Source: JANNHP01 sp031404455
GTDB taxonomy: Bacteria > Planctomycetota > JAJSAM01 > JAJVHW01
Reading direction: 5' to 3'
DNA length: 25,095 nucleotides
Assembly (NCBI GenBank): GCA_031404455.1
Contig: JANNHP010000144.1
Location: forward strand, 1-25,095
The notes beneath the pieces were generated by a model. That model was not told where the DNA came from. It worked only from the letters and a program-made list of their open reading frames with translations, and made no database searches. The stretch's first letter is position 1; each line of letters starts with the position of its first letter. Both the position numbers and the translations under genes were made by a program. Shown piece after piece: positions 16,131 through 22,689 of this stretch.

Positions 16131-17221
16131 CGCGGCGGCACCAGGGCCGCACGCTTCCCGGCGAGGAACTCGGCCACCGCGGCGGACACGCGTTTGCAGC
16201 CCGCCTTCGTCGGGTGGCAGGCGTCGAAGTACTCGTCGTCCGCGAGGAGCGTCCTGAGGTCGAGGAACGGGGTGTCAAGGAGCGCCTCGCGCAGGAGGGC
16301 GAGGTAGCTCTCGTAGCGCCCGGCGACGTAGAGGTCGCGGTTCCACGACAGCTCCGGCATGTTCACCACGTACAGCTCCGTTGCGCGGGAGCGGCAGAAC
16401 TCGCGAAACGCGCGGATGTCGCGGAGCACGCGCTCCCGGTCCGCCTGCGGATCCCACCGGTGGACGTCGCCCCAGAATCCGCCCTCGAACGCGAGCCACG
16501 CCTTGGTCTCGGCAGCAGGTATGGGCTTCAGGCCGTGGTACTTGGCGGGCGACAGCGTCTGCAGCAACCGCGGGTGATCGGCGAGAGGCGATCCGAAGGC
16601 GCCGAGCGCGTCCCGCGCCAGCACTTTCAGCGTCCCCTGGTAGCGCCGCTGCTGCCTCAGCGCGAATCGCAGGCGCGACAGCCACGACTCGAGGGCGGTC
16701 TTCTCCGCGAGCCCCGCGGGCGTCGTCTCCCGGTCCACGCGCAGGTGCGGCGCGTACCGGTCGATCGAGCTCAGCAGGTACGACTCGTGCGAGCGGATGT
16801 TCGACACGAAGCGGGTCGAGACGCCGAGGACGACGACCGACGGCACGGCGCCGCGTCCGTACTCGCGTTCGATGTACTCGAGGAGGACGAGTCCGTCCTC
16901 GATCGTCCCCATGCTCTGCGCGTTCTGGAGGCACTCGAGGCCGGGGAGAGCCGCTTCGAGGGCCGGGGTGAGCAGCGCTTCGCGCGTCTCGGACGGTCCG
17001 TACACGAGCACCCGTCGCGCGCCCCGGTCGACGTAGCGGTCGCGGGTGAAGACCTGCAGCCACTCCTCGTCCTTCCAGAGGTAGGCGCGCTCCTCCGACT
17101 CGACGTGCGACGCGAGGGGCTCCATGACCGCGTGCGTCGCCGCCGCGAACGCGAGCACGCTCGCCGCCGCGGCGAGCGTCATCGGGGGGCGCGGACTAGA
17201 AGATGCGGTAGACGAAGTCAT
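16127..17221 (-). CDS. DltD-like SGNH-fold acyltransferase
   Basis: A single N-terminal hydrophobic segment (about 14-33, signal anchor) precedes a ~330-residue extracytoplasmic domain. Block I reads 'RRVLVYGPSETREAL', a GxSE motif as in DltD (nucleophile S77), and the C-terminal block is 'DEYFDACHPTKAGC' with D333-x2-H336. 'VVVLGVSTRFVSN' would be block III, though the Asn is not certain. DltD carries the final transfer of the acyl group to the polymer outside the membrane, and size and topology agree. ATG 17221 is chosen for AAGGA five bases upstream; ATG 17182 is in frame but has no ribosome-binding site. The 5' end overlaps the 42-codon microprotein gene by 26 bp, and the 3' end overlaps the next SGNH gene as ATGA. 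Confidence 0.78.
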   Translation of the reverse strand: MTSSTASSSPRPPMTLAAAASVLAFAAATHAVMEPLASHVESEERAYLWKDEEWLQVFTRDRYVDRGARRVLVYGPSETREALLTPALEAALPGLECLQNAQSMGTIEDGLVLLEYIEREYGRGAVPSVVVLGVSTRFVSNIRSHESYLLSSIDRYAPHLRVDRETTPAGLAEKTALESWLSRLRFALRQQRRYQGTLKVLARDALGAFGSPLADHPRLLQTLSPAKYHGLKPIPAAETKAWLAFEGGFWGDVHRWDPQADRERVLRDIRAFREFCRSRATELYVVNMPELSWNRDLYVAGRYESYLALLREALLDTPFLDLRTLLADDEYFDACHPTKAGCKRVSAAVAEFLAGKRAALVPPR

Positions 17222-17324
17222 GCTCGTCCTTGGCGAAGATCACCAGCACGGCCACGAGGAAGGCCAGCCAGCAGAGCTTCGCGATGAGGCGCAGGCGGGG
17301 CGACGGGTCCATCGGCTCGGGCAT
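17196..17324 (-). CDS. DltX-like transmembrane microprotein with C-terminal acyl-shuttle motif FVYRIF
   Basis: This 42-codon ORF starts at ATG 17324, preceded by a strong GGGAGGG five bases upstream, and ends at TAG 17198-17196, overlapping the DltD-like gene by 26 bp. The product has a basic N-terminus (R10, R12, K16), one helix (about 13-31, 'LIAKLCWLAFLVAVLVIF') and a short tail ending exactly in F37-V38-Y39-R40-I41-F42. This matches the FxYxxF C-terminal hexapeptide of DltX and of some MBOAT C-termini, whose tyrosine carries the acyl group from MBOAT to the SGNH transferase. Charge distribution predicts cytosolic N-terminus and outside C-terminus, as that chemistry requires. It is easy to miss because of its size. 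The position between the MBOAT and DltD-like genes supports the call. Similar small proteins (DUF5989 type) also sit in acylation loci. Confidence 0.8.
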   Translation of the reverse strand: MPEPMDPSPRLRLIAKLCWLAFLVAVLVIFAKDEHDFVYRIF

Positions 17325-17325
17325 G

Positions 17326-17400
17326 CTAGCCCTCCCTCGGGCGCGGCGGCGATCGGCCGGGGACGCGGCGGGGCGGCGGGGGCTGGGGTTCGGCCGTCAT
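17326..17400 (-). CDS. 24-codon proline-rich mini-ORF between MBOAT and microprotein
   Basis: An ATG at 17400 overlaps the MBOAT stop as ATGA, and the frame runs 24 codons (12 of its 24 residues are Pro or Arg; it begins MTAEPQPPPPRR) to a TAG one base before the microprotein ATG (TAG-C-ATG). Every other junction of this operon uses the same ATGA/GTGA type overlap, so ribosomes finishing the MBOAT gene may translate this stretch and reinitiate. The peptide itself resembles no family I know. It may only be a coupling device, or a chance ORF in GC-rich DNA. Confidence 0.35.
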   Translation of the reverse strand: MTAEPQPPPPRRVPGRSPPRPREG

Positions 17401-18599
17401 GCGCCGACGATCCTCCGCGTCAGGCGCGCCACGTCGTCCATGCCGAGGACGAAGAAGACGTACGCGACCGAAGTGACGTTCCACGTGACGAGCACCGCCG
17501 CCGCGTGGACGGCGCGGTTCGCGCTGAACGCGCGGAACCGCTTCACTCCCATCGCTCCCTTCATCAGGTGCTCGTAGGCGCGGTGGCTCACGAGGAAGAC
17601 CGCGTGGAGGAGTCCGAAGCACACGAACGCGAGGGTCGTGCCGTGCCAGACGCCCGAGACGAGCATGGTGAGGACGAGCGCGATCGCCAGCGGCGCGAGC
17701 GTGCGCCCCCGTGCCCAGCCGGTGCGCAGGAGCGCCGCGTAAACCGGGTTGAAGACGTAGTCGGTGAGCCACGCGGTCAGCGTGCGGTGGACCCGGAGCC
17801 AGTACTCGGCGACGTTTCGCGAGAGGAACGGGAAGCGGAAGTTCTCGGGCGGGCGGATCCCCATGAGGCTCCCGGTCCCGATGACGACATCGCAGTAGCC
17901 GGAGAAGTCGCAGTAGAGGTACGCGTAGAAGACGTACATCTTCACGACGAGCTGCGGCACGGTGAACGCTCCGAAGTCCATGCCCGGGTAGAGCGTCTCG
18001 TAGGCGAGGAACTCGGCGAGCACGTATTTCTTCACCAGACCGCGCGCGATCCGCGCGACCGCGCCGAGGTGCCCCTCGAAGCCGGGCTCGATGGAGCCCC
18101 TCCTGCCCGTCCACTGCTCGTGGAAGTCCTGGTAGCGCTGGATCGGCCCCATGAGGAACGTCGTGAAGTTCAGGCAGTAGTTGACGTAGATCCCCGGGCG
18201 CAGTTCGCCGAGCGTGCCCGCGGCGTTGTCGAGCACCACGTGGAGGATCTTGAAGAAGAGGAACGAGAGGCCCGCCGTCGCGAGGACGTCGTGCACGAAG
18301 CCCGCGGGCAGGGCGAGGCGCACGAGGTCGTAGCCGCGCAGATAGACGAACGTCGCCGTGAGGAGCGCGACCCCGGCGACGACGCGGCGCGTCCCGCCGC
18401 CGCGGACGCCGCGCGCGACCCCGTAGCCGAGGAGGAGGAACGCCCCCGTCGAGACCTGGCCCACGGGCGTGAGGAACGACGCCGCGAACGCCGCGTTCAG
18501 GACGAGGAACACGACGCCGCGCAGCGGTCCCTTCAGAACCGGCAGCAGCACGCACGCGGCGAGGGCGAGTCCGGCGAACTCGAGGGAGAGGAGCTTCAT
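17397..18599 (-). CDS. MBOAT-family membrane-bound O-acyltransferase (DltB/AlgI-like)
   Basis: This is a 400-residue polytopic protein of about ten to eleven helices. Family signatures are clear: 'GPIQRYQDFHEQW', 'YLYCDFSGYCDVVIGTGSLM' with 'FRFPFLSRNVAEYWLRVHRT', and 'LVSGVWHGTTLAFVCFGLLH' with H319 (WHG) and the conserved His H332. MBOAT proteins of this group move an acyl group from a cytosolic thioester across the membrane for use by an SGNH partner. It is the first gene of the acylation operon. ATG 18599 gives a normal N-terminus ('MKLLSLEFAGLALAACVLL'); the frame is open upstream to 18863, but that part is Arg/Pro-rich with no membrane character. The Shine-Dalgarno sequence is weak. Its C-terminus does not carry the FxYxxF motif; the microprotein downstream does. 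Confidence 0.92.
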   Translation of the reverse strand: MKLLSLEFAGLALAACVLLPVLKGPLRGVVFLVLNAAFAASFLTPVGQVSTGAFLLLGYGVARGVRGGGTRRVVAGVALLTATFVYLRGYDLVRLALPAGFVHDVLATAGLSFLFFKILHVVLDNAAGTLGELRPGIYVNYCLNFTTFLMGPIQRYQDFHEQWTGRRGSIEPGFEGHLGAVARIARGLVKKYVLAEFLAYETLYPGMDFGAFTVPQLVVKMYVFYAYLYCDFSGYCDVVIGTGSLMGIRPPENFRFPFLSRNVAEYWLRVHRTLTAWLTDYVFNPVYAALLRTGWARGRTLAPLAIALVLTMLVSGVWHGTTLAFVCFGLLHAVFLVSHRAYEHLMKGAMGVKRFRAFSANRAVHAAAVLVTWNVTSVAYVFFVLGMDDVARLTRRIVGA

Positions 18600-18849
18600 G
18601 CCCGGCCCGCAGGTCGAATCAGCTCTCCGAGCCGCGCTCGGACTGCGATCCCGGCCCACGTGGTTCGATCGGTGCCCATCGGTCGTTCGCAGGAGCAACT
18701 CGCGGACCGGGGCGCACGCCGGAGGAAGGCTCGGCATCGGGCGGGTCGAGCGTCCATGTCGCGACGAATTTCGCTCGCGTCCGGCCGCGACGCAACAGGC
18801 GATGTCGGCAGGCTCACCCGCGGATTGCAAGTCGTCCTGCAGAAACGTC
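18600..18849. other. Non-coding region upstream of the acylation operon
   Basis: These 250 bases lie between the MBOAT start and the left target duplication of the MITE-like element. All frames through it give Arg/Ser/Pro-rich shadow translations. The operon promoter must lie here or within the element; TTGCAA at 18827-18832 is a possible -35, but I see no convincing -10 at the right distance. Confidence 0.4.
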
Positions 18850-18853
18850 TTAG

Positions 18854-19085
18854 CCCGGATCATTCACGAGGGGTTCGCGCTCATCGGCGCGAAGTGCGGG
18901 AAACACCTGGACCTCCCGGCGGCAAACAGCCCGTTCGAGCTCCGACACACTGTCCTGGCCGAGGATTTCGGCGCCGATGGCAAGACTGGACCGCAGCAGC
19001 GACCTTGGCAGGTCGGTGCAAGGGCCAGGCGCCGCCAGCGGACCGAAAGACCGGCCAGGCGCGAAGCTCTCGTGAATGATCCGGG
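18854..19085. mobile_element. MITE-like non-autonomous element with 17-bp terminal inverted repeats and TTAG target duplication
   Basis: The ends are perfect inverted copies: CCCGGATCATTCACGAG at 18854-18870 and CTCGTGAATGATCCGGG at 19069-19085. Similarity continues inward for about ten more bases with two mismatches (GGGTTCGCGC against AGCTTCGCGC). Directly outside both ends stands TTAG (18850-18853 and 19086-19089), a 4-base target duplication. The 232-bp element contains no credible gene; a 10-bp direct repeat GGCCAGGCGC occurs at 19023 and 19053. Ends starting with CC and a TTA-rich 4-base duplication suit mobilisation by an IS1380-type transposase supplied elsewhere, but that family link is inference. 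It lies upstream of the MBOAT operon and upstream of the metalloprotease gene, so it may affect expression of either. Confidence 0.75.
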
Positions 19086-19089
19086 TTAG

Positions 19090-19393
19090 GGGCTGCCGTC
19101 GGAGTCGTTCGGGGCGCGCGGCCCCGCTGCCTCCCGGACCGCCGGACATGCAACGTCGACACACGCCCGGCACATTCTGCCGCCGGGGGTGGGACGGGGC
19201 GGACGCCGCGCCCTGGCGCGCCCCGGAGGGGACCTGCGGGCCGTGGTGCTCCGAACCGGACGCGCGTGGAGTTTCGAGAACGCGGCGGGGCGTGTCGTCC
19301 GACGCAGCGGCGGCCCCGGCTCGCGCGCCGGCGCAGGCTCGGCGCAAGCCCGGCGTAACGCCACGGCCGAGCGCCCTGGGTTAGTCTTCGCCC
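19090..19393. other. Non-coding region upstream of the metalloprotease gene
   Basis: About 300 very GC-rich bases follow the MITE-like element. No gene has supporting features here; long frames are shadows without recognisable protein character. The hexamer TAGTCT (19382-19387) seven bases before the protease ATG is a possible -10 for a leaderless or short-leader transcript; no matching -35 is evident. Confidence 0.35.
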
Positions 19394-21790
19394 ATGCGCT
19401 CGCCGCGCCGCAACCGATCCATCCGGCTCGTGTCAGCCGCCGTCGCCGCGGCGATCGCGGGCGCGGTCGTCGCGAGCCTCGCGTTCGACGGAACGGGCTT
19501 CGACGGCCCAAGCTTCGACGAAACGGGCCACGCGCCGCGCCGCGAACGAGTCCGTCCGGCCGCCGAAGCGCCGCGCGCCCGCGAGCCCGCACCGACCGAG
19601 GGGACGCGACCGCTCGACGTGTCCGCCCCGGCGGCGGCCGTCGTCGCGAGGGTGCCGCGCGCTCCCGCGCCGCGGCGGCAGGTCCTGCTCGCCGGCGCCG
19701 CGCCGCGTCCGGGCTCGCTCCCCGGGATCGCGCGCGCGCTGCTCGCCGAGCACCGCGACGAACTCGGCCTCGCGACGATGCCGGGCGAACTCGTCGTCGA
19801 GCGCGAGTTCGAGAGCCTCTCGGGATGGCACCTCCGCTTCGAGCAGCGAGTCGGCGGCGGCGTACCCGTGTTCGGCAGCGAGGTGAGCGCGCACGTGGCG
19901 AAGGACGGTCGCCCGCTCCTCGTCGCCGCGGACGTGTTCCCCGTCCTCGGAGTGGAGACGGTGCCCGAGGTCGCATCCGAATCGGCGCGCGCCGCGGCGA
20001 TCGATCTCCTCGCGGACGACGACGCGGACGTCGAGACGCGGGCTCCGGAACTCGTCATCCTCGCCGACGGATTGCGCGGACGGCTCGCGTGGCGCGTCGA
20101 CGCGCGGACGCCGGACGACAGCGCGCGCGTCTTCATCGACGCGACCGACGGCCGTCCGCTGCGCGTCGACGATCTGCGCCGCGCGGCCGAGGGATCGGCG
20201 CAGGTGTTCGCGCCCAACCCCATCTACTCGCAGCGCAATCCTTCGCTGCGCGACAACGCGAACTTCGATTCGTCCGCGCTGACGTCGGCCCGCGTCCCGG
20301 TCACGCTGCGCCGCCTCGACGGCTCGGGCTATCTGCGCGGCACGTGGGTCGACACGACCCGCACGCGCAAGCCTTCCTACTCGGCGCTGTTCGACTGGAC
20401 CGCCGTCACGCGGTCCAACGCGGCGTTCGAGGAGGTGATGGCGTACTTCCACCTCGACGGCGCGCAGCAGCGCCTCCAGGACCTCGGCATCGCGGGGGTC
20501 CACGCGCGGCCGATCTCGGTCGACGCCCACGCGTTCCGCGACGACAACTCGTACTTCGACACCTTCGACAAGGCGCTCCACTTCGGCGACGGCGGCGTGG
20601 ACGACGCGGAGGACGCGGACGTCGTGCTCCACGAGTACGGCCACGCGATGCAGGAGGACCAGGTCACCGGCTTCGGCATGACCGACGAGGGCGGCGCCAT
20701 GGGCGAGGGCTTCGGCGACTTCCACGCGGTCTCGACGCACGTCCGCGGCGACGCGCAGTACGACGCGGCGTTCGGTTCGTGGGACGCGATCTCCTTCTCG
20801 ACCGCAGGCGATCCGCCGGTGCTGCGCCGCGTGGACACCGAGAAGCGGTTTCCCGCCGACTTCGAAGGCCAGGTCCACGCCGACGGCGAGATCTGGTCGC
20901 GTTTCCTCTGGGACCTGCGCGGCCTCATCGGCAACGACGAATCGCTGAAGGTCGTCGTCGAGTCGCACTTCCTGCTCTCGCCCTCGGCCGGGTTCTTCCA
21001 GGGCGCGAACGCGGTCCTCGCCGCGAACGAGTCGCTGCGGCAGGGAGCCGACGCCGACGCGATCCGCTCGCTCCTCGACGCGCGCGGTCTCCGCTACACG
21101 CCGCCGGGCGGTCCCGGAGTTCCCGACGACTCCTTCGAGCAGAACGACGACGCCGCGCACGCGGCGCCGGTCGCGGCGGGGCTCAGCACGGGCCTCGTGC
21201 TCGCGGACGAAGACTGGTACGCGGTCACCGTGCCGCCGAACCGGCGACTGCGCGTGACGGCTCTCCTCGACGCGAGCCGCCCCGGCGCCTTCGCCGAAGT
21301 GCGGACGGCGTCCGGCTCGCTCGTCGCGCGATCGTCCGCCGCCGACGGCACTGCCGGACTCGACGCCGCGGCGGGGCCCGACGGCGCGACGCTGCTCCTG
21401 CGCGTCTTCGACCAGAGCGCCTCCGCGTCGCCTGCGACGTACGCCCTGAACGTGGTGGAGACGTCGCTCGTCGCGCTCCGCTCCGGACGCGCGCGCTTCC
21501 TCGCGCTCGACGGCGACGCGCGCGCGATCTATCGCATCAACGTAGGCGAAGCCAGGGCGAGGCGCGGCGCGCGGCTGAAGTTCACCGCGAAGTCGTCGCA
21601 GTTCGGCACCGTCGCCGACGTGCGCGTCGTCTCGCCGACGGGCCGCGTGCTCGCGACGTTCGGCGACGCACGCACGCCGTCGGGCGCGTCGGTCACGGTG
21701 GACGCCGACGAAACCGGATCGTGGGTCGTCGAACTCCTGCCGCGCGAGGGCACCTCGGGCGGACTCGTGCTCCGCGCGAAGGTCCAGTAG
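19394..21790 (+). CDS. Secreted fungalysin-like (M36/M4-type) zinc metalloprotease
   Basis: This 798-residue protein has a signal or anchor helix (about 10-31), a low-complexity Arg/Pro/Ala linker (35-95), a fungalysin/thermolysin-type propeptide (about 105-270, 'EREFESLSGWHLRFEQRVGGGVPVFG'), then the protease core. H413-E414-Y415-G416-H417 binds zinc, and 'GGAMGEGFGDFHAV' supplies the third ligand E438; this is the M36 arrangement. From about residue 577 'DDSFEQNDDAAHAAPVAAG...DWYAVTVP' is a PPC-type (pre-peptidase C-terminal) domain, followed by a second beta-rich segment (about 690-798), probably another such domain. It is likely exported and self-processed. The ATG at 19394 lacks a strong ribosome-binding site. 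The gene stands alone and ends convergent to the cytochrome gene. Confidence 0.88.
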   Translation: MRSPRRNRSIRLVSAAVAAAIAGAVVASLAFDGTGFDGPSFDETGHAPRRERVRPAAEAPRAREPAPTEGTRPLDVSAPAAAVVARVPRAPAPRRQVLLAGAAPRPGSLPGIARALLAEHRDELGLATMPGELVVEREFESLSGWHLRFEQRVGGGVPVFGSEVSAHVAKDGRPLLVAADVFPVLGVETVPEVASESARAAAIDLLADDDADVETRAPELVILADGLRGRLAWRVDARTPDDSARVFIDATDGRPLRVDDLRRAAEGSAQVFAPNPIYSQRNPSLRDNANFDSSALTSARVPVTLRRLDGSGYLRGTWVDTTRTRKPSYSALFDWTAVTRSNAAFEEVMAYFHLDGAQQRLQDLGIAGVHARPISVDAHAFRDDNSYFDTFDKALHFGDGGVDDAEDADVVLHEYGHAMQEDQVTGFGMTDEGGAMGEGFGDFHAVSTHVRGDAQYDAAFGSWDAISFSTAGDPPVLRRVDTEKRFPADFEGQVHADGEIWSRFLWDLRGLIGNDESLKVVVESHFLLSPSAGFFQGANAVLAANESLRQGADADAIRSLLDARGLRYTPPGGPGVPDDSFEQNDDAAHAAPVAAGLSTGLVLADEDWYAVTVPPNRRLRVTALLDASRPGAFAEVRTASGSLVARSSAADGTAGLDAAAGPDGATLLLRVFDQSASASPATYALNVVETSLVALRSGRARFLALDGDARAIYRINVGEARARRGARLKFTAKSSQFGTVADVRVVSPTGRVLATFGDARTPSGASVTVDADETGSWVVELLPREGTSGGLVLRAKVQ

Positions 21791-21827
21791 CTGCGCCGCG
21801 GGCCATCAAGCGGCAACAGGTGGGAGG

Positions 21828-21927
21828 TCTCGGTAGGGGCGGACCCCCGTGTCCGCCCAGGTCAGCAGGGAACGATGCCCGCGCCGATTCCGCGTTGGGC
21901 GGACACAGGGATCCGCCCCTACCGAGA
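21828..21927. repeat. 100-bp palindromic intergenic repeat
   Basis: Arms of 32 bases (21828-21859 and 21896-21927) are inverted copies with only two mismatches, around a 36-base spacer. The arm core reads GTAGGGGCGGA...GTGTCCGCCC. Both arms lie in the 181-bp gap between two convergent genes, where the strong RNA hairpin could end transcription from both sides. The arrangement looks like a dispersed REP/MITE-type repeat rather than a single-copy terminator; I recall similar GTAGGGGCGGAC sequences as multi-copy repeats in unrelated bacterial genomes, but cannot check this here. Confidence 0.75.
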
Positions 21928-21971
21928 GATTGCATTCGACTTGTTGCGTCTCGATTGGCCCGCGCGGCGCC

Positions 21972-22514
21972 CTACTTCTTCGCGGTGTGGCACTCGAAGC
22001 AGCCGAAGCCCTTCCGCGTCACGGGGTCGTAGGGCGCCTCGCCGAGGAGTCTCGCCATCTCGGGGACGACGACCTCCTTCATGAACTTCAGCGCCTCTGG
22101 CTCCTCGGCCGCGAGCGCCGCCCAGCCGGCCTCGTCGGTCGGCAGGCGCGGGAGCTTCGGGTTCGGCATCTTGAAGGTCTTGTCCTTGGCGCCCGCGCCG
22201 TGGCACGCGCCGCACTTCATCTCGCGGAACTCGTCGGGCTCCCACGCCGTGAAGGCGGCGCGCATCTTCGGCATCACCACGTCCTTCATGAACTGCTCGC
22301 GCGCCTCGTGGTCCATGTCGTGGAACGACGGACCGGGCGTCGCGGACCGGCTCTCCTCGGCCGCGACCGGCACCGTGGCGATCGGCTGGTCCTGCGACTT
22401 CTCGGCGGGCGTCTCCTCGGGCTTTCGCTCCGAACCCCGGCACGCGGCGACGAGGAACATCGCCGCGACGAGTCCGAGTCCCGGCAACGTCAGCATCGTG
22501 CGCTGGCTCGGCAT
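21972..22514 (-). CDS. Dihaem cytochrome c lipoprotein
   Basis: The 180-residue protein has a lipoprotein signal with lipobox LVAAC (lipidated C25) and two haem c sites: C101-G-A-C104-H105 and C172-F-E-C175-H176. Each site is preceded by a similar helix ('FMKDVVMPKMRAAF' at 75-88 and 'FMKEVVVPEMARLL' at 144-157), so the domain appears to be an internal duplication. A charged Pro/Glu/Ser linker (26-70) separates lipid anchor from haem domain. It should be an electron carrier on the periplasmic face of a membrane; no oxidase or reductase is nearby to name the partner. Start ATG 22514 has GGGAGGG six bases upstream. The spacing of the two haem sites differs from class I monohaem cytochromes. Confidence 0.85.
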   Translation of the reverse strand: MPSQRTMLTLPGLGLVAAMFLVAACRGSERKPEETPAEKSQDQPIATVPVAAEESRSATPGPSFHDMDHEAREQFMKDVVMPKMRAAFTAWEPDEFREMKCGACHGAGAKDKTFKMPNPKLPRLPTDEAGWAALAAEEPEALKFMKEVVVPEMARLLGEAPYDPVTRKGFGCFECHTAKK

Positions 22515-22624
22515 CGAGGTCCCTCCCGACCGGGACCCGCCGCGGCCCCCGTCGTGGGGCCGTGCGCGAGTCGGCGGGGGAATCTACGGGACCGCGCGCC
22601 GCGGCGCGACGTTGGCGGCGGGCC

Positions 22625-22644
22625 GCGCGGCACACGTGCCGCGC
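22625..22644. promoter_or_regulatory. Perfect 9-bp inverted repeat in a divergent intergenic region
   Basis: GCGCGGCAC and GTGCCGCGC flank a 2-base centre (AC) in the 175-bp space between the divergent cytochrome and small-ORF genes. TATGCT (22652-22657) a few bases downstream could be a -10 for the plus-strand gene, in which case the repeat would occupy the spacer like an operator. There is no clear -35. Confidence 0.35.
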
Positions 22645-22689
22645 CGTCGGGTATGCTTCCACCCCGCGACAACGCAGAGGAGCCAAGTG

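Noticed and set aside
14770..16278. Upstream extension of the FkbH-type frame giving 1120 residues
   Set aside because: The added part is Arg/Pro-rich shadow sequence over the SGNH gene; the ATGA overlap and AAGGAG site set the start at 14769.
18600..18863. 88-codon N-terminal extension of the MBOAT protein
   Set aside because: The extension has no membrane character and would begin inside the MITE-like element; ATG 18599 gives a normal MBOAT N-terminus.
18469..19089. 206-codon plus-strand frame across the MITE-like element
   Set aside because: It spans the MBOAT 5' end antisense and the element without any recognisable domain; no ribosome-binding site.
19189..22032. 947-codon plus-strand frame overlapping the metalloprotease gene
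   Set aside because: It is Arg-rich shadow in another frame; the M36 motifs lie in the 19394-21790 frame.
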